The notes under the pieces are model-generated. The model was not told the origin of the DNA and did no database searches. It saw only the letters and a list, made by a program, of their open reading frames with translations. A stretch of 64,000 nucleotides of DNA. Source: Aporrectodea caliginosa (lineage: Eukaryota > Annelida > Clitellata > Crassiclitellata > Lumbricidae). Below, in pieces: positions 1 through 9,361 of this stretch; position 1 is the stretch's first letter; every line of letters begins with the position of its first letter. Where the stretch lies: positions 329,001 through 393,000 of the forward strand of contig JACEVL010000054.1 in assembly GCA_020284085.1 (NCBI GenBank). The letters run 5' to 3'. Position numbers and translations under genes: made by a program.

Positions 1-1
1 A

Positions 2-1199
2 GATTTAGATAGTGATGCTATTAAAAAGCAAGAGCTCGACGATATAACTACATGTTGCATATGCACCGAAGTCTTCACCAATCCGAGTGTGTAATTCGTT
101 TATTTAACGACGCCGTCATATCGACGATGATTGGCGTCCACCAATCCGAAAGCCTTGCCATGCATTCATACCTTCTGCATGAAATGCATCCAAGAGACTG
201 GACTCAAAATCAAGAAAGGACCTGGAGATGAGATGCCTTGCCCAATGTGTAGACAACTATTCAAGATTCCAACAGAAGGGTTTCCTGGACTCCCAAAGAA
301 TTTTTTCATTGAGAGGCTGATACAAGTGACAAATGTTTCAGATCACTCAGCGTCTTCAAGAGCTGTGTGCGACGCATGTCTAGATGATAATAAGGAAGAA
401 GCAGATAAAGAAATTCCAGAAGCTGATGTATACTGTGTTGAATGCAAGTACAAGTTGTGCGAAAAGTGCTGCAATGAACATAGAACATTAAAATTTACAA
501 AGAATCATAAATTGATACCAATGACTGAACATGAAAGTGGCCAAAATGTGATTACCGAATTACTACTACCAAGTGTTTGTGAACTGCATGACCAAAAGGT
601 TTTGGATGTATATTGTGCTGATTGCAAAACAGTTGTGTGCGCCTTCTGCTTCATTGACGACCATAAGAATCACGAAGGTTCTGATGTTAAGAAATTTGTG
701 GATGGCTTTCAGAAACAGCTGGAAAACAAATCTAAAGCAATAAATGAGTGCAGAACTCAAGCTGAGACGAGAAAGGCAGAACTCCTGAAAGTGAAAGAAG
801 ATATACAGAAAAGGGTTGAGGCCTTAGAATGTGATACGGAGAACAGAAAAGATGAAGTGAAACAGTTGACAGATAAACATGCATCTTTCCTTCTACAAGG
901 TCTAAGTTTGATACGTCAAAGCAAACTGAAAGAAATCCAAGCGGAAACAGGTGATATTGATACCTATCTATTGAGTTTAGAAACTTACAATTCTTACTGT
1001 CAGAAGATAATGGCCAACGGATCAGCTAGTGATATATGTCGCGCATTATCTGACTTATCTGTCAGAGCTGTAGAGTTGCAAGAACAATGTCAACCTGTGA
1101 TTGAAAGAGAAATTCAGTCTTTCAGTTTCCACTTCAGAAAATCGGAACTTGAAGAGATTCTACAGGAAACTTGTGAAAACCTGATAGGCGAAATTGAAG
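2..1199 (+). pseudogene. TRIM-like RING/B-box/coiled-coil exon, copy A, 5' partial and interrupted
   Basis: The exon encodes the N-terminal half of a TRIM-type E3 ubiquitin ligase-like protein. Reading from base 2 gives an acidic/lysine leader, the RING start CCIC, then after an interruption PCIHTFCMKC and MPCPMC. B-box 1 (CDAC, YCVEC, CEKCC) and B-box 2 (CELHD, YCADC, CAFC, DDHKNH) follow, then a long charged coiled coil. The exon ends at a GTAAG donor at 1200, in phase 1. It is about as long as the intact minus-strand paralogue at 43944-45087. Between the first RING cysteine pair and PCIH lies extra DNA (87-149) with in-frame stops TAA 92-94 and TGA 128-130. Frame is kept across it because the net insertion is 63 bp. 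Unless this DNA is spliced out, the copy is broken. The start codon lies before the window. Confidence 0.75.
76..149 (+). repeat. 63-bp insertion flanked by an 11-bp direct repeat inside the RING exon
   Basis: CACCAATCCGA occurs at 76-86 and again at 139-149. The 52 bases between them contain an imperfect hairpin with arms GACGCC (109-114) and GGCGTC (133-138). The paralogue on the minus strand lacks this DNA. The pattern fits a small insertion with target duplication or a template-switch duplication. A 66-bp GT-AG intron (87-152) would also remove both stops and leave a RING one residue shorter. Confidence 0.7.
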
Positions 1200-1594
1200 G
1201 TAAGCAGTATCCTTTTGTAAATGAGTGCAGTTTTGTAAATGAGTGCAGAGTCACAGTTATTGTAATTGTTATTGTAACCGAACATTTATATATAGCACAG
1301 TGTTACGCTCCTCTCGTGCAAATGTAAAATAATGTTAATTAGGCGCAGCAAGAACTTGACATGCCATACAGATATGCAAATTAGGTTGGGCCTACATTTA
1401 GCAACGATATGAATCAAGACCAGTGTAAAGGTATGAGTGGAAGACGTGTGGATGCCAAGAATGGAATGCAGAACGACGTGTGCGTGGTGTGCAGACAGGT
1501 CAACGAGTTTTATACCTGAGTACTAGGATCTATTCAGCTAATCTGAAAAGCAATAATTATGTAGAGTGAAACAAGTTGTCAGTTTTATTTTCAG

Positions 1595-2101
1595 AAGAAG
1601 GTGACTCGAAGCCAAAGAAAAAAAGTAAACACAGCCTATTAGCAGAACAAAGTAACGAAATTTATCTCCTGAGAAAAGAAATCGAAATCGAGGAAATAGA
1701 GAAAGAGAGTTTGCGCTTATCAAACGAGCAGCTCATAATAACTATGAATAAGGAAATACAGGCTTTGAAAGAAGAACTGGATAAAGAAAAGGCTAATTAC
1801 GATTCATGCACAGTAATACTGAAGCATGAGCTTGACAAAAATAAAACAACCATTAGCACACTACAAGCGAACAATGACAAACTGAAGCAGGACCTGGATG
1901 TACTGAATAAAACCAACAAATCACTTCAAACCAACATCGACCAACTTAAACAGGACCTGGATAAAGAAAAATTAACCAACAATTCGCTTAAAGCCAGTAA
2001 CAATAAACTTGTACAAGATATGAACGTGCATGAAACGAAAATCAAAATATTAGAAGACAACTTCGAAAAGCATAAGCAAGAACTGGAGACGATAAAAACA
2101 G
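1595..2101 (+). CDS. Coiled-coil exon of TRIM/NHL-like gene copy A
   Basis: The exon lies between an acceptor (TTTTCAG, ending 1594) and a donor (GTAAG at 2102), both phase 1, so it can be skipped without loss of frame. It encodes about 169 residues starting EEGDSKPKKKSKHSLLAEQ, then heptad-rich helix with repeated LKQDLDKEK / NKTNKSLQTN-type units. There are no stops. Shorter homologous exons occur at 15474-15597 (+) and 39513-39620 (-). They share the EEG/FD start and the ELEA(A/T)KT end but have a much shorter helix, so this copy has grown by internal duplication or the others have shrunk. It probably provides the oligomerisation stalk between B-boxes and propeller. Confidence 0.7.
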
Positions 2102-3487
2102 GTAAGAAAATGTAATTATCTGTTTTTGACATAATCGTTTCCAATGACTTTATGGTCCCTTTTTCATTATGCACAAGTCGATGGTCGCTTGAAACCATAG
2201 TGAAAAGTGTAGTCTATTGCAGGTATCCGATTGAATGGACAGAGTAAGAGAAACCAGGAGTAAAACTACAGTTGGTTTTAAAAGACTAATAGAAAGCAGC
2301 CTCCAGAGCACGTCAAGTAATTTGTGGCAAGTGATAAGGTCAAGTTTAGGCGCCTCGCCTTCTTGAGACTTTAGTTTGAGAAAAACGAGCGCTACCCATG
2401 TGTAATAGTCGTTAATCTATAAAGGAATGGGCTTAGTAAAGCGAAGATGAAGTGCTTCAAATTTCCTGGCATTGGTAACAGCGCGTGGTGACCTGTCAGG
2501 GTTCAGAATGGGCAAACAAACATGGGTAACGAAAGACTCAGTGAGAACTGCTGGGTTGCTTGAAAGAAAAGTACAGAGTATCAAGTTGGGACTGACATAA
2601 GTTTGGAGGGTACTTAAGGAAACGTGGTTATTGTAATTCAGCCGAGACTCAACAAAGCAATCGCTTCTCAAACACAAAGCTGCTATAATTCCACGTCTAA
2701 GTTATGAATCCATTAATACACTATTATTTGGTAAGTTGCTGTTAAACGACACTGTGTCATAACAAGGATGATTAGCATCGCCCTCCTCCTTTATACAGGC
2801 TTGGGACTGGCACAACCAGAGGTCGAGCAGTGGTGGAGTTAATATGCTATTCAAGAAAGCCGAAGGACTAGGTTTGTGACATCACACAATAAGCAGTAGG
2901 CCCCTAGGGCCTGTCAATGTTATTTTCTGTAGAAGGCAAAGACTAGGGTCTAAAAGACGAGTAATAAAATGGGATTTAAACTTCCATATCAATTATTACT
3001 ATTAACATCATTACTGTTCTAAAATTAATTACAATTTTATTGAACATGTAGATTTTAAATTAACTATCAAGAACCTTTAAACTCCAAAGTATATGAATCG
3101 TACAGTTATGCGTGCTTTTTGCAATTTTTGTAATGTAATGTGGACAACGCATTATTTTTTACAACGGCCTTCCGTACTCTATTACTCGATGGCTTTGACA
3201 ATGCACCTGAGGCACTATGCGTATTTTTCTCTGTGTGATGTTGTCTGTTTATACCTGTCGGTGAATTTTAATGTCATTCTCCTTAATTTCGTCTATAGAT
3301 AGGCCGATGCGTTTATCTGTTTGTTTCATTCCTATCACCATGACTTCACGATTGCATGTATCAAGCTGCTTGACTCCTATACGAGCGATTTATAGCATAT
3401 TACAATGATGTTGGTTTCTCTCAGGTTAAAGCAAAATCTGATAAATTATATTTTAAAATAATAAACACTTTTCATTTTTATTCACAG
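2102..3487 (+). other. Intron of copy A with blocks shared by paralogues
   Basis: No coding sequence is recognised. The first 180 bases (around 2160-2280) match the intron after the coiled-coil exon of copy B (about 15655-15780) and of copy F (minus, about 39240-39330). The block at about 3040-3420 matches introns of copies C (29590-29945) and D (32360-32650). This shows that the copies arose by genomic duplication, not retroposition. Confidence 0.6.
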
Positions 3488-4382
3488 ATAAACTTCGATA
3501 CAAAACGGATCCGGTCTTGATTCGGACGATCAGAACAAAAGCCGCAGAAGATGGAAAGAAACCGATCAAAGGATTAACGATCTTAGGCAAAGAATTGTTT
3601 GTAGTGAGTGCCAAGAGTTCAGAAGTTGAAGTTTACAATTCGATTAAATTAAGTTTCAGTCGTCGATGGAATTTGAAGGAATTAATTGACCCAATGGACA
3701 TCGGATCCTGCAACATAAACAAATGTCTCTACATCGTCGATTACAAAGGCTGTCTTCAGTCGAATGAAATTTTGAGAGTTGATCCAAATGGAAAGTTAAT
3801 AAAGAATTGGTCAACAGGAAACGATTGGGGAGAAGGTTTGTCTGTAACAGATGAATCGAATGTCATTTTAGCTGTTTATGAGAAAAATAAATTAAATGAA
3901 TATTCAGCAGATGGACAATTGGTCCGAGAAGTCATTCTGTCATCAGACGCAGATATTCGTCATCCAAGGCATGCTATAAAACTATCCAATGGTCACTTTG
4001 TGGTCAGTCGTGGCTTAAGTAGTGATGATCTGCATATAGTTTGTGTGGTAGATGCAGCCGGAAAACTTATAAAGTCATTCGGTGGAAAACGTGGATCATC
4101 CACAAGTCAAATGCATTCTCCAGTCCATTTGTCTGTCGATGGAAATGGATTTGTGGTGGTCGCTGATCACCTGAACAGACGAGTTTTGTTATTGGATAAA
4201 GATTTGAAATTTAAGAGAGAAATAATTTAATTATCTCAAAAGAAGAAAAATACGGACTACGATATACATTTCGGATTCTTCTGGATGAGTCGAATGGTCG
4301 AGTGTTTGTGGCTGACAACGGATTGGACTGTGGGAAGAAGATATTCATAGACGGACGAATTTTAATTTTTGATTTTAAATGA
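3488..4382 (+). pseudogene. NHL-like propeller exon, copy A, frameshifted near the 3' end
   Basis: The acceptor TTCACAG ends at 3487 and the frame opens DKLRYKTDPVLIRTIRTKAAE in phase 1. The exon encodes six-bladed NHL-type propeller repeats. Recognisable units are KCLYIVDYKG, EILRVDPNGKLIKNW, NKLNEYSADGQLVREV, HPRHAIKLSNGHFVVS, CVVDAAGKLIKSFGGK and SVDGNGFVVVADHLNRRVLL. The open frame stops at TAA 4228-4230. A different frame then continues with YTFRILLDESNGRVFVADNG and IFIDGRILIFDFK to a TGA at 4380-4382. Comparison with copies B and C places the break at 4222-4236, where a duplicated AATT-type stretch adds about five bases. NHL propellers in TRIM proteins bind RNA or protein partners. This copy would lose its last blade. 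Confidence 0.8.
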
Positions 4383-6247
4383 TTTATTAAATTTTAGAAC
4401 ATTTCCTCTAAACCATGAGTAATATGCTTTCCAATTTTTTTTCTTTAGGAATTTATGTTATATTTAGCATTAATCATTGAACGTCTAGTATGTAGCTTGT
4501 GCTCATTTTCTTTTCGGAGGACTTGGATCATTCTGAATCGACGATGTACCGCATGGCCTTTTTGTTTATTAAACAAGTTATTTGGACGATTTGAATTTAT
4601 AGTTTCAAGTTTGCATAAATGAAGAACTGAATTCATTACATTCAACTAATATTTATGAAAATTATACTATATTAAAGAATATTTGCTTCAAACTTTGCGT
4701 TTAGTATTTTATTTGAAATATTTTTGACATGGTCTAGTCAACTCTATTGAGTACCAACTTTAAAACAACTTAGCCATTCCGAAAGATGTTCGTGAATATT
4801 CTTAAGTGGTGGTCGCAGTGTGTTTGTGGTAGTGACTATACTTGGCCGATGAAATGTGTAGGAGGAGATTTTAGGAGGAGTGGTGAGTGCAATAGTTAAC
4901 GGGTGATATTCTTTGCAATTGTCTACTGATTGCATCAAATTTTTTGACCAAACAGTTATTCCAATAAAACTTTGAATCATATAATATATGTTATAAAGAT
5001 CGAATTAAATGTCTGTTGTCTGTTGTCTTTTAAATGTGCATTTTTTCTATCAATATGAAGGCTTGTTAAACCATGAAAGCGACCTTGTCTTGGTTTTTTG
5101 GCGCTGTAAAAATCTTAAGATTACGATTACAATTATATTGCATGTAACGTGAAAGCCTCGATCTATGGTGTTTAATTATAGATGTCTTAGACTAGAAGGC
5201 GAGCGCCAACGTGTGAAATGAGGTCTACGAGTTTACATTAAGATGTAGAAGTCGTTGCATAAGCTCGGGTTTTGCATTGGTCTCGTCTAACTAGAATCTG
5301 ATTATACATTATATACAACCATTCTTGTATCTGTAAGACATTAATGAATCTGGGAATGATTTTACGAATATACTTAAACTTACAGTATAATTGTATGAGC
5401 TAAGGTTCGAATCTATGCATTCGGAGTGGAGTTCCTTCACACGAGTTTCAACTCCAGATAAAGCAATAGCTGTGAGTTTGTACAGGATACACTAAGAGCA
5501 GGACAGTTCGAATTTCAGTCGCATAAGTTCGCAGATATTACAGCAACAGTTTGATGTTAGAGTTATAGTTTATATTCGACATGACGGGGCCCTAATTGTA
5601 AACTCTGTTGTCTCTTAAGTGACATTTTTCTGAGTTCATGTGAGCCACGTTGAATATGAACGTGGTTTCTTTTTTAGTATTGAATGTTCCGGAAACATCA
5701 GTCGGAAAATTCGAACTGGAATTTTGGTTATTAAACGGTATAGAGTGAAAGATCGCCATGAGAAACTGGAGCCAGGAAATGGTCTGCCATATCCTATTAT
5801 TGTAGCGGAAGAGGTTCGTCCGCGTCAAGAGAGACTTTAGTCTGTGTTTGCATTGATGTCTGCACATAAATCATATTATTAACTCATTCATTCATTTATA
5901 TCCAAGAGCCGATCGCAACGCACTACGTACATGTTACACATTACTTTAGCTCTATGCTAATCCATCCTTCTTGAGGAATCTATAAGTAGTAATAAAGAGC
6001 GCGGTGATAAAAGAATTCTATTCAATCATCGATGAATTTGTAATATTAATTTTATTATAACAGAATCAAATTTAAGTGAAAAGCACAGATGATAGAGGAA
6101 GTGTTTATTATAGACTGTCAATACTAAGTAGAGCTACATCAAATTTGGATTATGTTTGAACCTCAAATACATTAAGTCTTATTCTTCAGCAATTATTACT
6201 GGTTATTGCGAATCGTTGCATCATTCGTCTTGGCTTCAGTAGACCAT
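4383..6247. other. Non-coding stretch
   Basis: I see no gene here. At about 5095-5135 there is a degraded copy of the dispersed 3'-end repeat that finishes in GATTAC units (GGCGCTGTAAAAATCTTAAG, then GATTACGATTAC). The rest is AT-rich and unremarkable. Confidence 0.5.
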
Positions 6248-6481
6248 TTAGTTGTGCTTGTAGACTCGGATGTAGTCGACCTGCATGGCATTGTTGTCTC
6301 CATCATTATCCCACGTCCACTTCCAGTTTCCTCTGGCGTTGTAGAATTTCTGCATGGCTTTCACGTACCAGTCACCGTTGCTCCACGGTTTCTGTAGCGC
6401 CGGGTCTCCGCCGCGATTGACGCAACCGTCTGGGATGAAGCCATTCGTACCTCCGACGGCCACGTTCAAAATGAAGTGGCA
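6248..6481 (-). CDS. C-terminal exon of a GH16 beta-1,3-glucan-binding protein / laminarinase-like protein
   Basis: Minus-strand translation from 6481 reads CHFILNVAVGGTNGFIPDGC, then NRGGDPALQKPWSNGDWYVK, AMQKFYNARGNWKWTWDNDG and AMQVDYIRVYKHN, with stop TAA at 6250-6248. This is the C-terminal beta-strand region of glycoside hydrolase family 16 lipopolysaccharide and beta-1,3-glucan-binding proteins, including the conserved LNVAVGG, W-S and MQVDYIRVYK signatures. Such proteins are secreted and bind or cleave beta-1,3-glucans in innate immunity or digestion. A CATAG acceptor borders the 5' side at 6482-6483. The catalytic exon is not visible upstream, where transposon debris begins at about 6.9 kb. 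This is either the last exon of a gene interrupted by repeats or an isolated relic. The reading frame itself is undamaged. Confidence 0.8.
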   Translation of the reverse strand, partial: CHFILNVAVGGTNGFIPDGCVNRGGDPALQKPWSNGDWYVKAMQKFYNARGNWKWTWDNDGDNNAMQVDYIRVYKHN

Positions 6482-6578
6482 CTATGAATGATGTAGAGAC
6501 ATTTTACGCACAAGGATTCTTGCATCAATTACATGAATTGATTTAACTATAGTCAACAAATCAATCCATCAGTCAGGA

Positions 6579-6597
6579 TGGATGGATGGATGGATGA
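6579..6597. repeat. GGAT microsatellite
   Basis: About four to five tandem GGAT units just upstream (minus sense) of the GH16 exon. Confidence 0.8.
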
Positions 6598-6842
6598 GTT
6601 GTAGAGGATGGCTTTCAGCTTTGAGTCAAAACACCTGAGCAGATGCAGTTAACTAAGAGATTCGTCTTTGGCGTTTTTATATAATGGATCAGATATTCAT
6701 CGTCACTGCATGGGGCGGGAATTCTCTTGCAGAAGGGCATGCATGTATATATGGAATGGGAAATGTAAGAACGCAGGTTTCGCGTGAGTCAACATAATAA
6801 TTATGACTGCATAGTAATTATGCTTAGCTGAGTTTGTGATCA

Positions 6843-6890
6843 GGGCTGTAGACGAGGGTATACGCGGGTATACGCGGGTATGCAACGTGT
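6843..6890. mobile_element. Single end of a hAT-like element
   Basis: The sequence beginning CAGGGCTGTAGACGAGGGTA with repeated TACGCGGGTA units is the same terminus as the complete small element at 40406-40700. No matching opposite end is seen nearby, so this is a truncated copy. Confidence 0.5.
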
Positions 6891-6989
6891 AAGTCTAGGG
6901 GTGTCCTGTGTCCAGAAAAAATATACATCGCAGAAAACACCCTCGTTTACCTCTTTAACGGATTGGGCAACCTTGCGGCTTCTTTGGTA

Positions 6990-8160
6990 TGTTTGAATGA
7001 GACCCCATTCGCTTGGATCATACTGTAGACAGTCCTCAGAGAGTTCCAAAATGTGGAAGAATCTCATGGTCTATGTAGTAACGAAGTTGTGGAGTCCTTT
7101 CGTTGCAGGTTTTTGGAATGGCGGGTTTCCTTTCAATGGCTCGACAGAACCTGAATTTTCGTTATGGGTCTTTACGGTTAGTCTCTTCTCATTCACTGAA
7201 ACATGATCTCAAAGAATGCAAACCCAAACAGCAGCTCAGACAAGTACCACAAGTGACGACTAAATGCGGTTTTGGCAGCCTTGAGAACATCCTTGTTCTG
7301 CTAGGTCGACAGCATGAAGAGCAAATTCAAGTCATTTTGGGCAGCCTCTGTAGACGATGCGCACTGGAACCAGAACTTGACATATAATATGTCTGTCACA
7401 AAGTGGCACTTTCTAAAGATGATTCCAGACTTGTTCACCATATGAAGGGCCACGAGACTTCCATGTTCTGGTTGAACCTGGCTGCAGACAGTGCAGAGGT
7501 TCATATTGCGAGTGGAATATCCACATTTAAAGTGGGCAAATGGCTCTGGCTATCCATCGCGCGCTGTGCATAGCTCCTGTATAGCGGAAACGTATTCCAT
7601 GTATACAATGCCACCGAGGAATATGATAGATAGCTCAAGAAATTCGCAGTAGTCATTTCTTGGCTGGAATTTCTTGAGCTCTGCTACTGCAAACTAAATA
7701 ACCTCATGCTTCCATGGTGCAATCATGCATGGCTGTCATCTGCTCATCCTCTCTGGCTGTGGAAAAGGAGGCCTGATCTATTCTAGGCCAGAAATCTTTA
7801 AAGTCGCCATATAGCTCCATGTTGGGAGATTTCGATACATCATACAGGCTCATGACCTTCTCCAACATGATTTCAGAAATGTGGTTGTGGCATGCCAAAT
7901 TGAGGAGTTCTCGACCTATTTCTCTTTCCAACAATACTCACACGCCACCATTTCTTCCAGTATTTGAGGCTATAGTATCAAAGCATAAAACTTTGATACG
8001 ATTACGCAAACCCTATTCATCAATGCTATCTGCATGTGACATTGTTACTGCCGTTCCATCATCAAGTTTTGGCACAGACAACATCATGATTACATCATGT
8101 CCAGAGACCAGTATCGATACTGATAGCCATGATTGCATCAAGGAATTATGAGGTTATTGA
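6990..8160 (-). pseudogene. Decayed uncharacterised gene family, copy 1 (CFDT-ASNTG family)
   Basis: The minus strand shows scattered homologous blocks in shifting frames. The first are PKLDDGTAVT and LCFDTIASNTGRNGG. These are followed by LEREIGRELLNLACHNHISE, IMLEKVMSLYDVSKSPNMEL, GDFKDFWPRIDQASF, NDYCEFLELSIIFLGG and a final RHLWYLSELLFG region. A second copy on the plus strand (35101-36740) shares the same blocks. Proteins of this type are usually left uncharacterised and look transposon-derived. The invariant FDTTASNTG could hold a catalytic aspartate, but that is inference. Several stops and frameshifts make it non-functional. Confidence 0.6.
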
Positions 8161-8668
8161 CTTCGCAGTGGCACAGCTGGAGAAATTCCAGAAACAATAT
8201 AGTTCATAATTTTAAACAACGAAACTGAAATTATGGGAACATGCACAATTATCGTAACTTTAACTGGCTTGGGCAAGTCCTAAATACTTTTGTATATTGA
8301 AAATATTTTGGTTAAAGAGTCTCTATAAGTCATATCACCAAATGGTGGGTTGGAGGATAAAAAAGAAACAACATAAAAATTTGTCATTATGGATGGGATC
8401 ACCCTAATGACCTTATTATATTCGAAGTATGCAGGACTACGCACTCATTGAAGAGAGGCATTCTTCAGATTTCCCACGCCGGTCTGATCAGTGGGAGACG
8501 GATCAATTGAAAAGCTGAGTATCGTCGGTGTAGGCCTACTGCTGTAACTGGACATCAAAAGTGATTGGCTATTCGGATGAGTGGTAAAGTGAAGACTGTA
8601 AACAATAATTCAGGGACCCAGACAAAATGAAGAAGTGCTTTAGTATAAATGATCTTAAAAATTAATTA

Positions 8669-9011
8669 TCGTATCGTATCGTATCGTATCTAAATATTTG
8701 TAGAGCGCCTCTCGCAGCATGGACTATTCAGAGGCGCTTTCAGCGCGGAAGCCACGGGGAAAAAGAAACGTCTTAAGAGAGCGAGAGGATGCTTGAGAAA
8801 TCTCAGACATGAGCTTTGCCCGCAGAAGAGGGGTGAGGCCATTCAAAGTGGAGGGACCTGTCACAGCAAATGCCCGGCATTGAGCCAAGGCAGATTTAAC
8901 ACGAGGGACAAAGAGGTCCAGATCGACGGTCAGTAGAGCGCAAAGGGCGAGCAGATGTTGCAGAGAGAGGCTTATGCATAAAGTCCGAGAGATATTTTGG
9001 TGCAAGGCCAA
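8669..9011 (-). mobile_element. 3' end of a LINE (GSASE-type RT C-terminus plus hairpin and pentamer tail)
   Basis: Minus frame 9011-8724 encodes an RT C-terminus (CRAFAVTGPSTLNGLTPLLR, KTFLFPRGFRAESASE, stop). The stop sits in a GCGCCTCT / AGAGGCGC hairpin followed by an ATACG-type tandem tail at 8669-8690. The same hairpin-plus-tail ending recurs at 17600, 18660, 26465, 29230, 31690, 33010 and 37540 with different tails. It is 5'-truncated, as usual for LINE copies. Confidence 0.8.
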
Positions 9012-9361
9012 ATTAGCTTGAATGTTTTTATCGGACTGTTGTATATTTTATACTGCCAGACAGAAGGTTGAATATCTGTTGTGCTAAATCATATTTTTAT
9101 CTGTTAGTCTAACATACTTAGGTGCAAGGTACAAAGAGGAAGAACGTTAGCTTAATTTAGTTGTTCAGCGCACCTCTGTTGCAAAAATTGTATGTTAGCA
9201 ATATATCCTATAGTAAACACGGACATCTCAGTTTTCTAACTTAGACTGTTTATTTCGATCAATCTTACAACTACGTTCAGGTGAACCATATTATTTGCAG
9301 AGTTTGTTATTTATATCCGATGGAAATTTCTATGCTTTTGACAGCCAAAGACCTGGTAGGC

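Noticed and set aside
5592..5867. 91-codon minus frame overlapping a 66-codon plus frame
   Set aside because: No recognisable motif and mutually overlapping; treated as chance.
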